This document shows, piece by piece, positions 52,852 to 63,562 of a stretch of DNA of 64,000 bases. The stretch is from Capronia americana. Lineage: Eukaryota; Ascomycota; Eurotiomycetes; Chaetothyriales; Herpotrichiellaceae. The notes beneath the pieces are model-generated. The model had not been told where the DNA came from, did not search any database, and was given only the letters and a program-made list of their open reading frames with translations. The position numbers and the translations under genes are program-made. How positions within the stretch are numbered: the first letter of the stretch is position 1; each line of letters opens with the position of its first letter. The stretch is taken from positions 1,674,001 to 1,738,000 of the forward strand of contig JADWQD010000002.1 of assembly GCA_016110215.1 (NCBI GenBank), written 5' to 3'.

Positions 52852-55800
52852 TGTGCCGAGCCCATCGATTACAAAGGCTGAGACAGGGTAGACAGGGTAA
52901 TGCTGCTGTGGTTGTAAGTTTAATTTCCCTATATTGGGTGCTGATGGGGAGTTGGAAATGAGGTAATTGTTGAGAAGAGCACGAGCGCAGTTGGTTCCTC
53001 TGGAAGATCGAGGATCGACTTTGTTGGAGATGCTCTCGCCGTTGCCGACGGCTGCTGGACTTTATGCCTACCAATCAATGATGGCAATTGTCAATCTAAC
53101 AACCAATATTCCAGTCAAGTGACTTTCATACCAGCGAATAGTTACTGCCGTGACAGGGCGGTAATGGATCTAGAATACAAGCGGATCGGCCCTTCGAGGG
53201 CGTGGCTGCTTTGTACAGGATATCGATGTCCTCAGTCTAAATTGCGCCTTAGTGTGCCCTCATCCATATGCACTTTTAAAAGCGCCCTCGAGCTACTACA
53301 GACACAGTATCAGACAAGGTGCTCCTGCTGCCAGTATGCTGATGTCAGCTTGACGAAGACCTTTCTCCCTGAGAAGTGGTAGACGATATGTTATCCCTTC
53401 TTGTGACGTTATAAAACTTTGAGAAGTCCATTTTATTCTACAAGTCCTGCACATGTTATGTACCAAAAAGCAATCCACCCAGGTGACCGTAGGATAACCA
53501 GGTAGTCAGGGCCTTCTTCCGTGTCCCATTGGTATGAAAGACGCCTCAATCATTCCCCCACGCTCTGGAGCAACCACGAATGGATCCTGGGCCAAATTTC
53601 AACCCGTTACAATGCTCCCAGCCATATTTCATCGGTCTCGGACTCTTTGACGAGTACCTCTGCTCATAAGTGATGGAACATCTGCAAGGTGTGACATCCA
53701 ACACGGGGCGCCTGCGGGATCATCAATGTCGCGGTGACACAGATCCCAAGGGGCCTTTAGACCATGAGGACTAGTAGACATCGAGGTATGAGAACAGAGT
53801 CTCATACTGTGTATGTGAGCTGCTCCACCATTCACACGGGGGGGCGCATGCAGGTTCGCACTCGCACTCTTTTTCCTTGGGATCCTTAGATCGGTGGGGG
53901 TAGTGTCGAATGCGATGATGACTCGTTCGAGTTCTGACAGTTAATACCAGCCACACAAGGCCATGGTCGACGACACCTCTTAGGAAATGGGAGGATTTCT
54001 TTACACAAACGTTGCCTTGTCCTCTTGCGTCTTCGGTGGTCGAGTTCGGCTCCGGAGACGCTGGCTCATGCCGTGACATTGGCACTGAGAGGTGGCCACC
54101 AGCGCGTCTGGCATTTCCGGACGCCCCTGTCCTTGTCAAGTCTTGCAGTGTTCTTTTGGGAGTTATTGGATGTCTTGCGCGACCGGTCAAGCCTAACAAC
54201 CAACATTGTCTATCGATTTCGGAAGAATGGTATGTAGGAGGCGGGCTGCTCATGTGGCAGTAGCCAATATGCATGGCAAGCAAGGCGCGGCGAAGAGCTC
54301 ATATGCCTTAGGTAACCGAAAAGCGCGCATTCGAAATAGGTGGTTGGTGTTGCTATCGTCGTTATCTTGCCAGCTCAGCATTTTTCCCTTTATAAACGCA
54401 GATCAGATGCCGAAGCTATGCGGCCGTCAGCTAAGCGAATTTCAACGGTCAGGGTCCCGCATGCTTAGCTGCAGCGAGCCTGATGCATATCACTACTTGT
54501 TCCTGTTGGCCCAGAATTCGACCGCTGAAGGTGTTTCATTTCCTATAAAGACGCATGGCCGTGTTAGGATAGTGGAAAGCATCTAGTTCCGCAGCCCAGC
54601 TGTCAGCTACATTGCCAGGCATTACAACCACATGGTTCATGCGCACTCGATGATTGGTGTTGACTCTTGCCGGGGTCCTACTCGACAGCTTTGGTTGGCG
54701 CCTGCTATAGGAGTAGTCTCAGCTGTTTGCGCAGGGTAGATTACGAGTAGACAGAGAGAAGAACGGACAAAGAGAGTACGAGGTACGACTGGAGTTGACT
54801 ATTTTCGGCCGAAGGGTCCAGGAGAATGCGTCGAGGGTGGAGGAGATCGAGATGGTACATAGCTCTGCCGGCCCCATGCGTTCCTTTGAGTTAGAGTTCT
54901 GGATGCAGTTGGAAGACTCGTGCCGGCGATCGCTCTCGAGGGTGCCCGGAGGACGGAATCATGCGAGCAGCGTTACACAATATCGCATAGGCGCAAGTCA
55001 AGACCCGCGACCCTTGCATTGGGCTTTGTGATGCGTGTGAACAGCCCCGCTCAAAGTTCACTTGCAGATCTCGTAATTTGGTGTTTTTCTGCCCTTCAAT
55101 TGCGCCATCGCCAACGCCAGCAATCCTCTGTTGTTCACCGGCTGGCCTCGTCTCGTCCTTCAAGTGCTCTCTGCCTGTTGCCGGCTTCCCGGGTCGGTCA
55201 CATCCATGCACTGTGCAGTGTCAGGGTGCCAATGACTATCTGGCGGTCTGTCTTCGATGGGCCAATCCTCCCAACTTTTGACATTTGGCTCGATATCAAC
55301 CTTATCTCACTTCGACCATTTTTTGAGCTAGACAATCCGAAGTCGGTCAAATCCACTCTTTTCCAGTCCGGTTTCTCCAGGGTTCCAGTCATCGAGGCCT
55401 TGGCCGATATGCACGAGCGGACACTGCACCAGTGGTACTCCAGCCGGGTGGCCACAGTACTCGTATTTGGCTGCACCCGAATTCTAGCCCTGTATCCAGC
55501 CCTCGGACCCCTGCCGGAATTAGTCCTCCAAATCTCACAATGATCGCGATAACTTGACTGAAGACTACCCTTCGTGCCATTGTCCTCTCTTCCTCCCACC
55601 TTTAGGCATTTACCCAGATTACAGGCTCAGCCGTAACCCGACACGCGTCTTCGTCTGCCGCCTGCCGCTTTTTCACAAAGTCTATGGCGTCATGTTAGCA
55701 ATACGCCTTGCTTGCAATCCGAGGTGGCTGTCCGATATCCGCTGATTATCAAACCTGGGGGGCGCTGGGAGTCGTTGCTCACAAACTTCTACGAAAGTCC

Positions 55801-55879
55801 AAGGCAGCCGAAATTGAGCACCCATTATCGTTGCCCTGATCAACGCATCGAAAGAATTACATTTTCTGGACACTGATTG
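52852..55879. other. Three-kilobase gene-poor region
   Basis: Upstream region shared by TCO89 (-) and the SIS gene (+). The longest frames (minus 54274-53771, plus 54920-55543) have no family features, and the second lacks an ATG at its start. No repeat or RNA gene was recognised. Frames this long are expected by chance at this base composition. Confidence 0.45.
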
Positions 55880-57184
55880 ATGTGGAAAGCTGGACCTTGG
55901 AAATTGACGTTCGCATCTCGGATGATCACAGGGGGCAAGATGGCATACACTCATCAAACCTATCTTCCCACGCCTCTTACCCCTTCTATGCCAGTATGCG
56001 GTCCCCTTGCCGAGCAGCTCGAGCCACTGCCGATTACGCCCCCAGAAATACCTGCAGCTTTCGATGAAAGGACGTTCAAGCCGGACAGCAGGACAATCAA
56101 GAAGGCTCTGCACGTGCTCGCCACAGAACGACAGGCCCTGTCTCACCTTGAGGAACTTTACAGCACTTCAGCAGAGGCACAAGAGTCTCTTCTTCGAGCT
56201 GTCAGCCAGATCATCAACTCCGAGACCCGACACGGAAAGACCATCCTCACCGGCGTCGGAAAGTCGGGGCATATTGCAAAAAAGCTTGTCGCCACGTTTG
56301 TGTCGCTGGGCATCCATGCAATCTTTCTGCATCCCATTGAAGCTCTTCATGGGGACCTAGGGCTTGTTCGAACCACTGATACGGTTATTATGATTACATT
56401 CTCTGGGAGGACACCAGAACTCCTTTCGCTTATACCGCATATACAGCATTGCATTCCTCTCATTCTCATGACGGCGCACCTGAGCCCTATCACTTGTCCG
56501 CTACTGTCGCATTCGGCAAGACAAGGAGCGATGAACATCCTTCTGCCAACGACAATCCACGAATCTGAAACTTCGTCGTTCGGAGTATCGGCACCAACAA
56601 CATCAACCACGATCACCCTGGCTCTTGGCGACAGCCTGGCGCTTGCAGTCGCTGATGAACTGCATTTGTCCAGTGGTGTGGAAACGCCCGCTGTCTTTGC
56701 GTCGAACCACCCTGGCGGTGCAATCGGCGCCGCGTTGAAATCGGCTATTCAGAATGCGCCCAAGATGGCTGATCTAGCGACCACGGTATCGCAGGTGCCG
56801 ATCGCTTCGCCACAAGCAGGCCAGCCGCTTTTGTGCTTCAACGTTCTTCTAGCCGCGGTGAAGTCGCCTCGTGGTTTCGTACGGACATCAGCAAGCCGTA
56901 TTATTGGTCCTCGACGGATCCAAAACTTGCAAGATCCCTCGGCTTTAATCTCGTCCGTGGAGGATGAATTCGGCAGAGTGGTGGTTGAGAAGACGGATTG
57001 GATATCCGTTCTCAATTCCACAACTGTCGAAGAGTGTAGGAGATGGATCCATCAGATGCGAGATGAGGGCTCTGGCCGAGGAAAAGAATTCCTCAAGCGA
57101 GGGACTCTGCTCGGAATCGTCGAACATAACGAGGTTACCGGTGTCGTGGAAATAGAAGAAGTCATGGGCGAAGACTTTGTTTGA
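55880..57184 (+). CDS. SIS-domain sugar-phosphate isomerase, KdsD/KpsF-like
   Basis: Intronless, 434 residues from the ATG at 55880; a later ATG at 55940 (MAYTHQTYLPTP) is also possible, since the first 20 residues look unlike the rest. The SIS core runs from about 75 to 290: SQIINSETRHGKTILTGVGK, SGHIAKKLVATFVSLG, FLHPIEALHGDLGLV, DTVIMITFSGRTPELLSL, LALGDSLALAVADEL and SNHPGGAIG. This order matches bacterial arabinose-5-phosphate isomerases (KdsD, KpsF, GutQ). The C-terminal region replaces the usual paired CBS domains with a divergent segment. Fungi are not known to make KDO, so the substrate may be a different phosphosugar. Cytosolic by appearance. Confidence 0.85.
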   Translation: MWKAGPWKLTFASRMITGGKMAYTHQTYLPTPLTPSMPVCGPLAEQLEPLPITPPEIPAAFDERTFKPDSRTIKKALHVLATERQALSHLEELYSTSAEAQESLLRAVSQIINSETRHGKTILTGVGKSGHIAKKLVATFVSLGIHAIFLHPIEALHGDLGLVRTTDTVIMITFSGRTPELLSLIPHIQHCIPLILMTAHLSPITCPLLSHSARQGAMNILLPTTIHESETSSFGVSAPTTSTTITLALGDSLALAVADELHLSSGVETPAVFASNHPGGAIGAALKSAIQNAPKMADLATTVSQVPIASPQAGQPLLCFNVLLAAVKSPRGFVRTSASRIIGPRRIQNLQDPSALISSVEDEFGRVVVEKTDWISVLNSTTVEECRRWIHQMRDEGSGRGKEFLKRGTLLGIVEHNEVTGVVEIEEVMGEDFV

Positions 57185-57307
57185 GTATCGCCGGTGTCCC
57201 GCTGGAGTCACATCATGGCCAATGCATTATAGAACAGCATCAAGGTGGTTAGCGCTCTCTCCTTCTTGACCAGCGTTGCATCTACCACTTCGCATATCTC
57301 ACGAATG

Positions 57308-58198
57308 TTATGAATACCAATCGTCTTGGTCCTCGTCCTCATCCTCATCCTCGTCTTCCTCAATTCCGTTAGTCGCGGTGGAGACCACAACCGTGGCAAC
57401 TGTTCCTTCGTCAATTGCTTGGCCTGTGTCGTCCCCAGGTTTTGCAGCAGTTCTCAGCGCATCTCTCTTCGCTCTCAGTCTCCGAACTCGGTCCTCCATC
57501 TCCTCCATGACATCGAACTCTTCTGCCAGCTTTCCCAATTCGTCTTCCTTCTCATCCTCTGCTTCTGTCTCCAGCCTCCGTCTTCTGTCCTCGTCTTCCT
57601 GTGCCTTGATCTGATCGGCCGTCACCGGGGCGGCGGTGATAGTGGCGGAGGCATAGTTGGGTTTGGGTTTTTCTGCGGCAAGTGGTGCTACCTCACGTTC
57701 GAAGGCTGCCCATTCGTTTTCATCAACCACAGGAGGAGCTGTTGAGGGTGCATTGGTTGGTGCTGCATCGTCCGGCACTGGCACTGGTGCTGGGGCTTGT
57801 TCTTCCTGTCGTCCAGCTACTTCCTCCTCTGGGAGAACAGGTCCCGCCTGCGCTTCGTCTCCGCCATCCACAAGTGTGCTCTCGGGCCGTGATTTAGACC
57901 TCTTCCGTGCCTCTAGCTCTGTTTCGTCACGCTCCAGTAGTTCTTCATCGACATCGTCAATTTTTCGTTTGAGGCCCTTGCCCGAACTGGAGTCGGTGCT
58001 AGCCTGCCTGGATGCTTGAGAGGCGACGTTCTTTCTGTGATTTGCACTTTTCAGGTGTCCTTCCCAGAGAGCCTCCGACTTCACATTGAGATTGCAGACG
58101 TTGCACATAAGCATGCCGGATTTCGTGTACGAGAGATGGGGATGGGCTATTCGGCGGGACTGCCGCTCGGCGGCGAGGAGGGCCCGGATGTCAGCCAT
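57308..58198 (-). CDS. ZNF830/CCDC16-like zinc finger protein
   Basis: Intronless, 296 residues. A single C2H2 finger of the matrin/U1-C-like type (C32-X2-C35-X12-H48-X5-H54, in MCNVCNLNVK...WEGHLKSANH) sits near the N-terminus, followed by a basic patch (GLKRKIDDVDEELLERDE), a Pro/Ala linker, a WAAFEREVAPL motif, a coiled coil (about 225-265) and a long Glu/Asp repeat ending in DDWYS. This arrangement matches ZNF830, a spliceosome-associated nuclear protein in animals. The acidic repeat is encoded by a GTCCTC-type tandem tract at about 57326-57360. It is divergent from BYE1. Confidence 0.87.
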   Translation of the reverse strand: MADIRALLAAERQSRRIAHPHLSYTKSGMLMCNVCNLNVKSEALWEGHLKSANHRKNVASQASRQASTDSSSGKGLKRKIDDVDEELLERDETELEARKRSKSRPESTLVDGGDEAQAGPVLPEEEVAGRQEEQAPAPVPVPDDAAPTNAPSTAPPVVDENEWAAFEREVAPLAAEKPKPNYASATITAAPVTADQIKAQEDEDRRRRLETEAEDEKEDELGKLAEEFDVMEEMEDRVRRLRAKRDALRTAAKPGDDTGQAIDEGTVATVVVSTATNGIEEDEDEDEDEDQDDWYS

Positions 58199-58767
58199 TA
58201 TAATGTTCGTGGATCCGGAATCCTTTTGAGAGAAGGCAAAGAAGCAAAGACGCGCTCAGCAGCAACCCAATAACACACAGACCTTGCAACCGAAACACCA
58301 GTTCGCTGCCTGCGAGGGCGCACCAAGCGTGCCATCGCCTGTTACGTCAACGCGTGCTGCCGCTTTTTTGCTCGAGCCCTTCTTTTGCCCTTCATCCAAT
58401 CACAGCCGCCGCAACTGTAGCTCGACTCCGCTTTTTGTTGGCGCTTGAAGTTCTTGTCGCCGCATCTCCAGGTCGCCGCATCCATCTCCCCGTTCAATTC
58501 TACTCCTGCCCTCATCGCGATATCAACTTCGAGACGTTCACCCATCGCCTTTATTGCGTGCAGCTGCTGCGCTGACTGTGGCGCGTAGCGCGGAGATTAG
58601 CTCAATCGAATCTGAAGGAACAAGGTCGCAGCTTGGGATTGGTCTGGGAACCACTATCTCTACCACTCCGACTTGTCGTAGATCGCGATATAGAGGTGAT
58701 TGATGACAAGCATCTACGCCTACGTGTATCGCGCATATTGTAGTGTCTAGTACCTTGTACCGTCTCC
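58199..58767. promoter_or_regulatory. Bidirectional promoter, ZNF830-like/BYE1
   Basis: 569 bp separate the two start codons. No recognisable TATA box or operator; the region is pyrimidine-rich near 58370-58520. Confidence 0.45.
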
Positions 58768-61350
58768 ATGGCTGGTAAGCGTTGCCATCACCCAGGTCAC
58801 TTGTCGCGCCTTACTAATACAGTGGCAGATGAACCTCGACGATCAGGTCGCGCGACCAAAGGACAACACACCAAGGAGCGCGACGCCCACGAAGATGGGA
58901 CTACCAAGAAAAAAGGAAAGGGCAAGGCCGCTAAAACCAAGGCTGTGGAAGAGGAAGACGAGCCCGAAGAGATTATTCGATGTGTCTGCGGCCAGTACGA
59001 AGAGGAGGAAGATAACCCTCGGACTATGATCTGCTGCGACAAGTGCTCGGCATGGCAACACAACAGCTGCATGGGCCTGCCTGAAGATTACCAGCCCGAA
59101 AAGTACTTCTGCGAACAATGCAAACCGCAAGACCACAAGGAACTGCTTGCCGCCGTCGCGCGTGGAGAGAAGCCGTGGGAGGAGGCAATCAGACAGAGAG
59201 AGGCTGAATTGGCCGAGAAGGCGAAGAAGAAGGGGAAGAAGGGGAGGAAGTCTGCTGCTGGGCGAACGAGCGAAGCCGCCTCGCGCGCCTCTCAGGATGT
59301 CGATGAGGGCGCTGGCCCTGCACCTACACCTACACCTGCTGCCACGGGACAGAAGCGCAAGTTGGAGGAGTCTCCTTCCGTATCTGAAGTTAAGGTTCGT
59401 GTGTTCCTTCTAGAGAACAAGAAGCATTCGCTGACTTTGTTACAGAGCAAGAAGGTTCGAGGGACCCCAGCTGCTGACTCCAATGGTGCCGGAGCCATCA
59501 AGACCGAGACTCCTTCCAGGCAGGCTTCACGATCAGAATCTGTCTCAGGAGTTACGATGGATGTAAAGGAGTTGACGAATCCCTCGAGGAAGTCAGCTGC
59601 GGCGAATCTGATCAAGCTCATAGAACAGCAAATCAAAGCCGTAAAGCCAGAGGAGTACACTACGCCCTCCGGCAAGACCGATACAGAGGTTGCCACCCAA
59701 CTTGGCCTGCGTATCGAACATGGCATGTTCGACGTCCTGTGTGGAGGAAATGGCGAGCCCAACGACGCCTACAAGAACCAACTTCGGTCGATCACCTACA
59801 ATGTGAAGAAAAACCGGACCTTAGCCGTACGTCTGCTCAACGGAGACCTGTCCCCCCACGCTCTCGCATCGATGGATTCCAAAGACATGGCAACCGATGA
59901 ACAGAAGAGCAAAGAAAAGGCTATGATCAAAGAGATGGAGAGACAACACACCATCGTGGAAGAGCAAGGACCGAGAATCAGACGCACACACAAGGGCGAC
60001 GAGTACGTCGACGAGTCCAGGCAAGTCGCCGCCGAGTCCGTCACCTCCAACGCTCCCGTGCGAAAGCCCAGCGTCGCCGCCGAGCAAGACGGAGACGTCA
60101 AGAGCCCTGGAGTCAAGAGTCCCTCTGAGACCCCAGCGGCCGTAGCCAGAGGAAACAGACCTAGGACGTCGGTCGACACGGCAAGACGTACCTCATCCGC
60201 CAACTTCGACATTGACAAAGTCTGGTCGAACGTACAAGGCTCACCCGACGGCGACAACCAGCGATTTGGCGAACTTCCCAAGGTACATTCACCTACAACA
60301 GCTGCTCGAGAACCGATGGCTCCAGGAACAACGGCCGACGCAGAAATTGACGAGCTTCTCAAGGACGAAGATGCCGAGTCGCCACCGTATTCGCCCAAGG
60401 ACGCTGCCGATGGTGAAGGCGTCGTCTGGCGCGGCCTCGTCAACGGGGGCAGTCTCGGTCGGTTCCATGCGGTAGCAAGACACGCTGCCGGAGCTACACC
60501 TGACTCTGACACTCTGCGCATGACCTACAACGACCTGCTCCCAGCCGAGATTGACATCGGAGGCCGAATTCAGCCTGCGCGAGCGGACGAATACCTGTGT
60601 GGCTTGGAGTACAGTAACTCCTCAGACTTGGTCATCGTCTGCCTGCCAGAACCCACCAACTCGCACGATCAAGAACAATTCAATAAGCTTTTCCGATACT
60701 TCAAGCACAAGGAACGCTTCGGTGTGGGACTTCAGTACACGAACCCAGCCATCAAGGATATCTATCTGATCCCTCTCGAAGTTGGTGAGGAGTTGCCCAC
60801 ATTCGTGAAGAAGCTGGAAACCGACTTCCCGGACCCTGCGAAGGAGAAGATGATGTTGGTACCCATTGTTATTAAGAATAGCGAACTTCCTCACAACATT
60901 GATGCGGCGATAGCTGATGGGTCCGCACCCAATGCTCGGAGCCCAACACTGCCGGGAGGATCCATTGCGCAGACACCCATTACCCCTCGCGATGGTGCCT
61001 TTCCATACAGTCAGTCGCCGATGCAAAATGTGCACGACATGAATGGAACACCTCAGATCCACCATGCGCAGCAGGGCTTTATACCCGCACCCACATCACC
61101 CTCCTCCTCACCAAATCAGTCAACACTATATGCGCAGGCTATCCTGGGGCCCGAGCTAGCATCATGCCCCAGTGTGGTTCAGCTCTGCTCTCAAGCTCCC
61201 AACGCAGGCGAGAACGAATTCCGCATCGTCAAGGAATGCCTGCAGCAGAATGCCGAAGCGAGGAATGATTTATCCGTACTCACGGTTATGCTCCAGCGAG
61301 TAATGCAGCAGTCGAAGGCAGGGGCCCCTCCTGATTTGCCGAGAACTTAG
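58768..61350 (+). CDS. bye1: BYE1-like transcription elongation regulator (PHD, TFIIS-central, SPOC)
   Basis: Three exons: 58768-58774 (7 nt), 58829-59394 and 59446-61350, giving 825 residues. The PHD finger (about 52-105) has CVCGQYEEEEDNPRTMICCD, KCSAWQHNSCMGLPEDYQ and FCEQCKP with all zinc ligands. A TFIIS central domain follows (about 240-370: LRSITYNVKKNRTLAVRLLN and DLSPHALASMDSKDMATDEQ), then a SPOC domain (about 535-690: VVWRGLVNGGSLGRFHAVAR, RYFKHKERFGVGLQ) and a Pro/Ser-rich tail. Yeast Bye1 binds RNA polymerase II and H3K4me3. Both introns (54 and 51 bp, branch sites CTAAT and CTGAC) are multiples of three without stop codons, so the unspliced frame is also open (860 residues). Splicing is preferred because it restores MADEPRRSGRATKG. 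Confidence 0.92.
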   Translation: MAGKRCHHPGHLSRLTNTVADEPRRSGRATKGQHTKERDAHEDGTTKKKGKGKAAKTKAVEEEDEPEEIIRCVCGQYEEEEDNPRTMICCDKCSAWQHNSCMGLPEDYQPEKYFCEQCKPQDHKELLAAVARGEKPWEEAIRQREAELAEKAKKKGKKGRKSAAGRTSEAASRASQDVDEGAGPAPTPTPAATGQKRKLEESPSVSEVKVRVFLLENKKHSLTLLQSKKVRGTPAADSNGAGAIKTETPSRQASRSESVSGVTMDVKELTNPSRKSAAANLIKLIEQQIKAVKPEEYTTPSGKTDTEVATQLGLRIEHGMFDVLCGGNGEPNDAYKNQLRSITYNVKKNRTLAVRLLNGDLSPHALASMDSKDMATDEQKSKEKAMIKEMERQHTIVEEQGPRIRRTHKGDEYVDESRQVAAESVTSNAPVRKPSVAAEQDGDVKSPGVKSPSETPAAVARGNRPRTSVDTARRTSSANFDIDKVWSNVQGSPDGDNQRFGELPKVHSPTTAAREPMAPGTTADAEIDELLKDEDAESPPYSPKDAADGEGVVWRGLVNGGSLGRFHAVARHAAGATPDSDTLRMTYNDLLPAEIDIGGRIQPARADEYLCGLEYSNSSDLVIVCLPEPTNSHDQEQFNKLFRYFKHKERFGVGLQYTNPAIKDIYLIPLEVGEELPTFVKKLETDFPDPAKEKMMLVPIVIKNSELPHNIDAAIADGSAPNARSPTLPGGSIAQTPITPRDGAFPYSQSPMQNVHDMNGTPQIHHAQQGFIPAPTSPSSSPNQSTLYAQAILGPELASCPSVVQLCSQAPNAGENEFRIVKECLQQNAEARNDLSVLTVMLQRVMQQSKAGAPPDLPRT

Positions 61351-62050
61351 CGATGTCCGAAGCAAAGGATCAGAAGGAGGTTTCAGCGTCGGTGCAAGTG
61401 TGGGCAAAGGCGTGTTGCGAGTTGGATAACGTGGTGCAACCAGTCTACGAAGGAGGGATGTGCCTGATTGTGCTGCAAGCCAGTCCGGCCAATTGTTTGA
61501 TGTACTTATTTCGAATGTGCTAAGGAGCCACCTTGATACCCTAAGGGAGTGCGTTAGGGGGATCGGGGATGTGTACATGCTTGAGAGTGAGGAGCTACTG
61601 TACTTGATCGACACGTTCAACTGGCATTAGTCGTGCTATGGCGGACGGGCAGAGCTGCCCAAGGACTTAAATCCCACCAGTTATTAGCCAGGTGAGCTCG
61701 CCACCGTCGCCGACCAGATCAAGCTCTCGCTCGCCCCTCTTCAGGGATACGTAGCGTATAAGGGTTGTTTTTGGTGTTCTTGGACTATTGTAGGGGGGAT
61801 GGTCGACATTCTGTACTCTAGACGGCGGCAGGGGCACTCATTGTGCGCCAAGTGAGTCCATACCACCAGGGGAAGTGAACAGTCGAACATGAGGGTCAAA
61901 TAGCTGGATAGTGAAATATGTCTCTTTTGAAATTGTTATCCCGGATGGTCCAGTCATTTCATTTTTGCATGGGCCTGCTGCCATAGTGGGTGGTGTTCTG
62001 CAATGCCTTGCCGTGCGAAGAAACTGCTTATTTGGGCTTTGGCAGGCCCG
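61351..62050. other. Convergent 3' regions
   Basis: 700 bp between the 3' ends of BYE1 (+) and the URN1-like gene (-). No coding frame is supported. Confidence 0.5.
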
Positions 62051-63562
62051 TCACAACGTCTCCAGGAACGTGCGCACAAGTTCATCTCTCCGTCCCTGCT
62101 CGAGGGTATAAAACCTTACATCCCTGAGGATGGGCGCGGGGAGTTCCTCGACCTTCATTACGCTGTTGAAGGCGTGCTTGTCTTTCTGCGCCGCGTCCTT
62201 TAACAGACCTACCAGTTCTTTCCTCCTCTCCGACTCCGGCAGTTTGAGCTTGGCCACCAGGTCGCGGAACGTCTTTTCGCGCTCCTTGTCCTGGAGGTTC
62301 CGGTCGGCCATCTCCGGCGCTCGTCTGAACTTACGTTTGAATTCCGGCCAGTACAGCTTGGGCGTTGCGTTCTTGTGCAGGAAACAGAGGTACTCGACGC
62401 GGGGATCTCGCTTCCTGTCGGAGCGTTCGGACTCTTGGGCCTTGAGGGCTTGGATCTCGGCGATGCGGTCTTTCGACCACTGCGTGAATGCTTCTTTGCG
62501 GGCGGAGGTGGTGGGGAGGGATACGTAGCGCGGATCTTCTACCGCGCGGACGTCCTCGATGAGTTTTTCGAACGTGGCGTACGGGGAGATGCCGGAGTCG
62601 TCGAGTAGCGAGCGGAACAGTGCGACGGTATCCTCCTCGGTCAGGGGGAGGCCTTCCTCGTCTTCTTCGGCGGCGTCCATATCTTGACCGTCTGGGTTGT
62701 CGTAGTCCCCCTCGCCGTCGCCCTCGGCTTCCATTTGGGCTAGTTGCCAGGCTATGTCGTCTTCGTTGAATTCTAGAGGCCCAGAGGGAGCGGGCGCCTG
62801 CGCAGACGAAGAGAGTCGCCGTCGTTTGGATGGTTCGTCCCCTTCTCGTTGTTCGCCCTCGCCCTCGCCCTCGCCCTCGTCATCTGTGACCTCGACTTCT
62901 TCGTACGAGTCGCTGTCGTGGCCGAAGTCGTGCGGGTCTACCGTCTGGGTTGGTGGCTTTGCACCCGCTGCCCTCGCATGATCGTCTGCTGTTTGTGACT
63001 TCTCTCGCGCCGACTCTTCCTTGTCGGGGGCTTTGTCTTTCTCGGCCTCTGCTTTCTTCTTCGCCTCCCACTCCAGCCTGTCCATCTCGATCACCGCCAT
63101 CATAACGTCCGGCGGGAACTTCCACAGACTCTGTTTGGTCTCGGTGTTGTGCACAAATCGTCTCCCCAGCTTGGTCTTCACGAGGATCCACGGCGCACAG
63201 TCTGGGATCGGAGCCTTCGATTTCGGTCGATCGCCTTGGTTGCCTCGCCTGCGGGAGCGATCTTGGTAGCTTTGTCCGCCTGTAAAGTGCCCGGACTGTG
63301 GGTGGGCGGCATCGTGGCTGTTCTTGTGGAATTCGTCCAGGGCCTGTATTGAGGCGCGCACGACTTGGTCGGGTTCGGTGGCGCCATAATCGATCTGCAG
63401 GGGCTGTTCTGAAGGGGCTGTTGGACGGGTGTAGGTCGATTGCTGGGTCGAGGCGTTGTAGTAGTAGGTATGTCCTGTGGGTGCTTTGTGTTCTGTCCAG
63501 CCCGGTGGAAGAGGATTCGCTGTTGGCGTGAGTGCTGCAGGGCGGTGGGTTGATTTGAGCAT
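62051..63562 (-). CDS. WW/FF-domain splicing factor, URN1-like
   Basis: Intronless, 503 residues. A WW domain lies at about 18-47 (LPPGWTEHKAPTGHTYYYNA, then STYTRP); a second WW-like segment (WILVKTKLGRRFVHNTETKQ, then WKFP) lies at about 120-147. A long charged linker (EGEGEGEGEQ repeat) leads to an FF domain at about 300-370: LTEEDTVALFRSLLDDSGIS, PYATFEKLIEDVRAVEDPRY. A further helical part with EYLCFLHKNATPKLYWPEFK follows. This matches fungal Urn1/Dre4-type and TCERG1-like proteins, which link RNA polymerase II transcription with the spliceosome. The ATG at 63562 was chosen because the longer frame (to 63796) adds no conserved sequence. It is divergent from the proteasome gene. Confidence 0.88.
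   Translation of the reverse strand: MLKSTHRPAALTPTANPLPPGWTEHKAPTGHTYYYNASTQQSTYTRPTAPSEQPLQIDYGATEPDQVVRASIQALDEFHKNSHDAAHPQSGHFTGGQSYQDRSRRRGNQGDRPKSKAPIPDCAPWILVKTKLGRRFVHNTETKQSLWKFPPDVMMAVIEMDRLEWEAKKKAEAEKDKAPDKEESAREKSQTADDHARAAGAKPPTQTVDPHDFGHDSDSYEEVEVTDDEGEGEGEGEQREGDEPSKRRRLSSSAQAPAPSGPLEFNEDDIAWQLAQMEAEGDGEGDYDNPDGQDMDAAEEDEEGLPLTEEDTVALFRSLLDDSGISPYATFEKLIEDVRAVEDPRYVSLPTTSARKEAFTQWSKDRIAEIQALKAQESERSDRKRDPRVEYLCFLHKNATPKLYWPEFKRKFRRAPEMADRNLQDKEREKTFRDLVAKLKLPESERRKELVGLLKDAAQKDKHAFNSVMKVEELPAPILRDVRFYTLEQGRRDELVRTFLETL

Noticed and set aside
53900..53950. GTTCGAGTTC resembling a tRNA T-arm
   Set aside because: No matching acceptor, D- or anticodon stem could be folded around it.
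53771..54274. 167-codon minus-strand frame starting with ATG
   Set aside because: No recognisable features; composition and length are compatible with chance.
54920..55543. 207-codon plus-strand frame in the 3-kb gap
   Set aside because: It begins with GTG, has no motif, and a frame of this length is expected about once by chance in this window.
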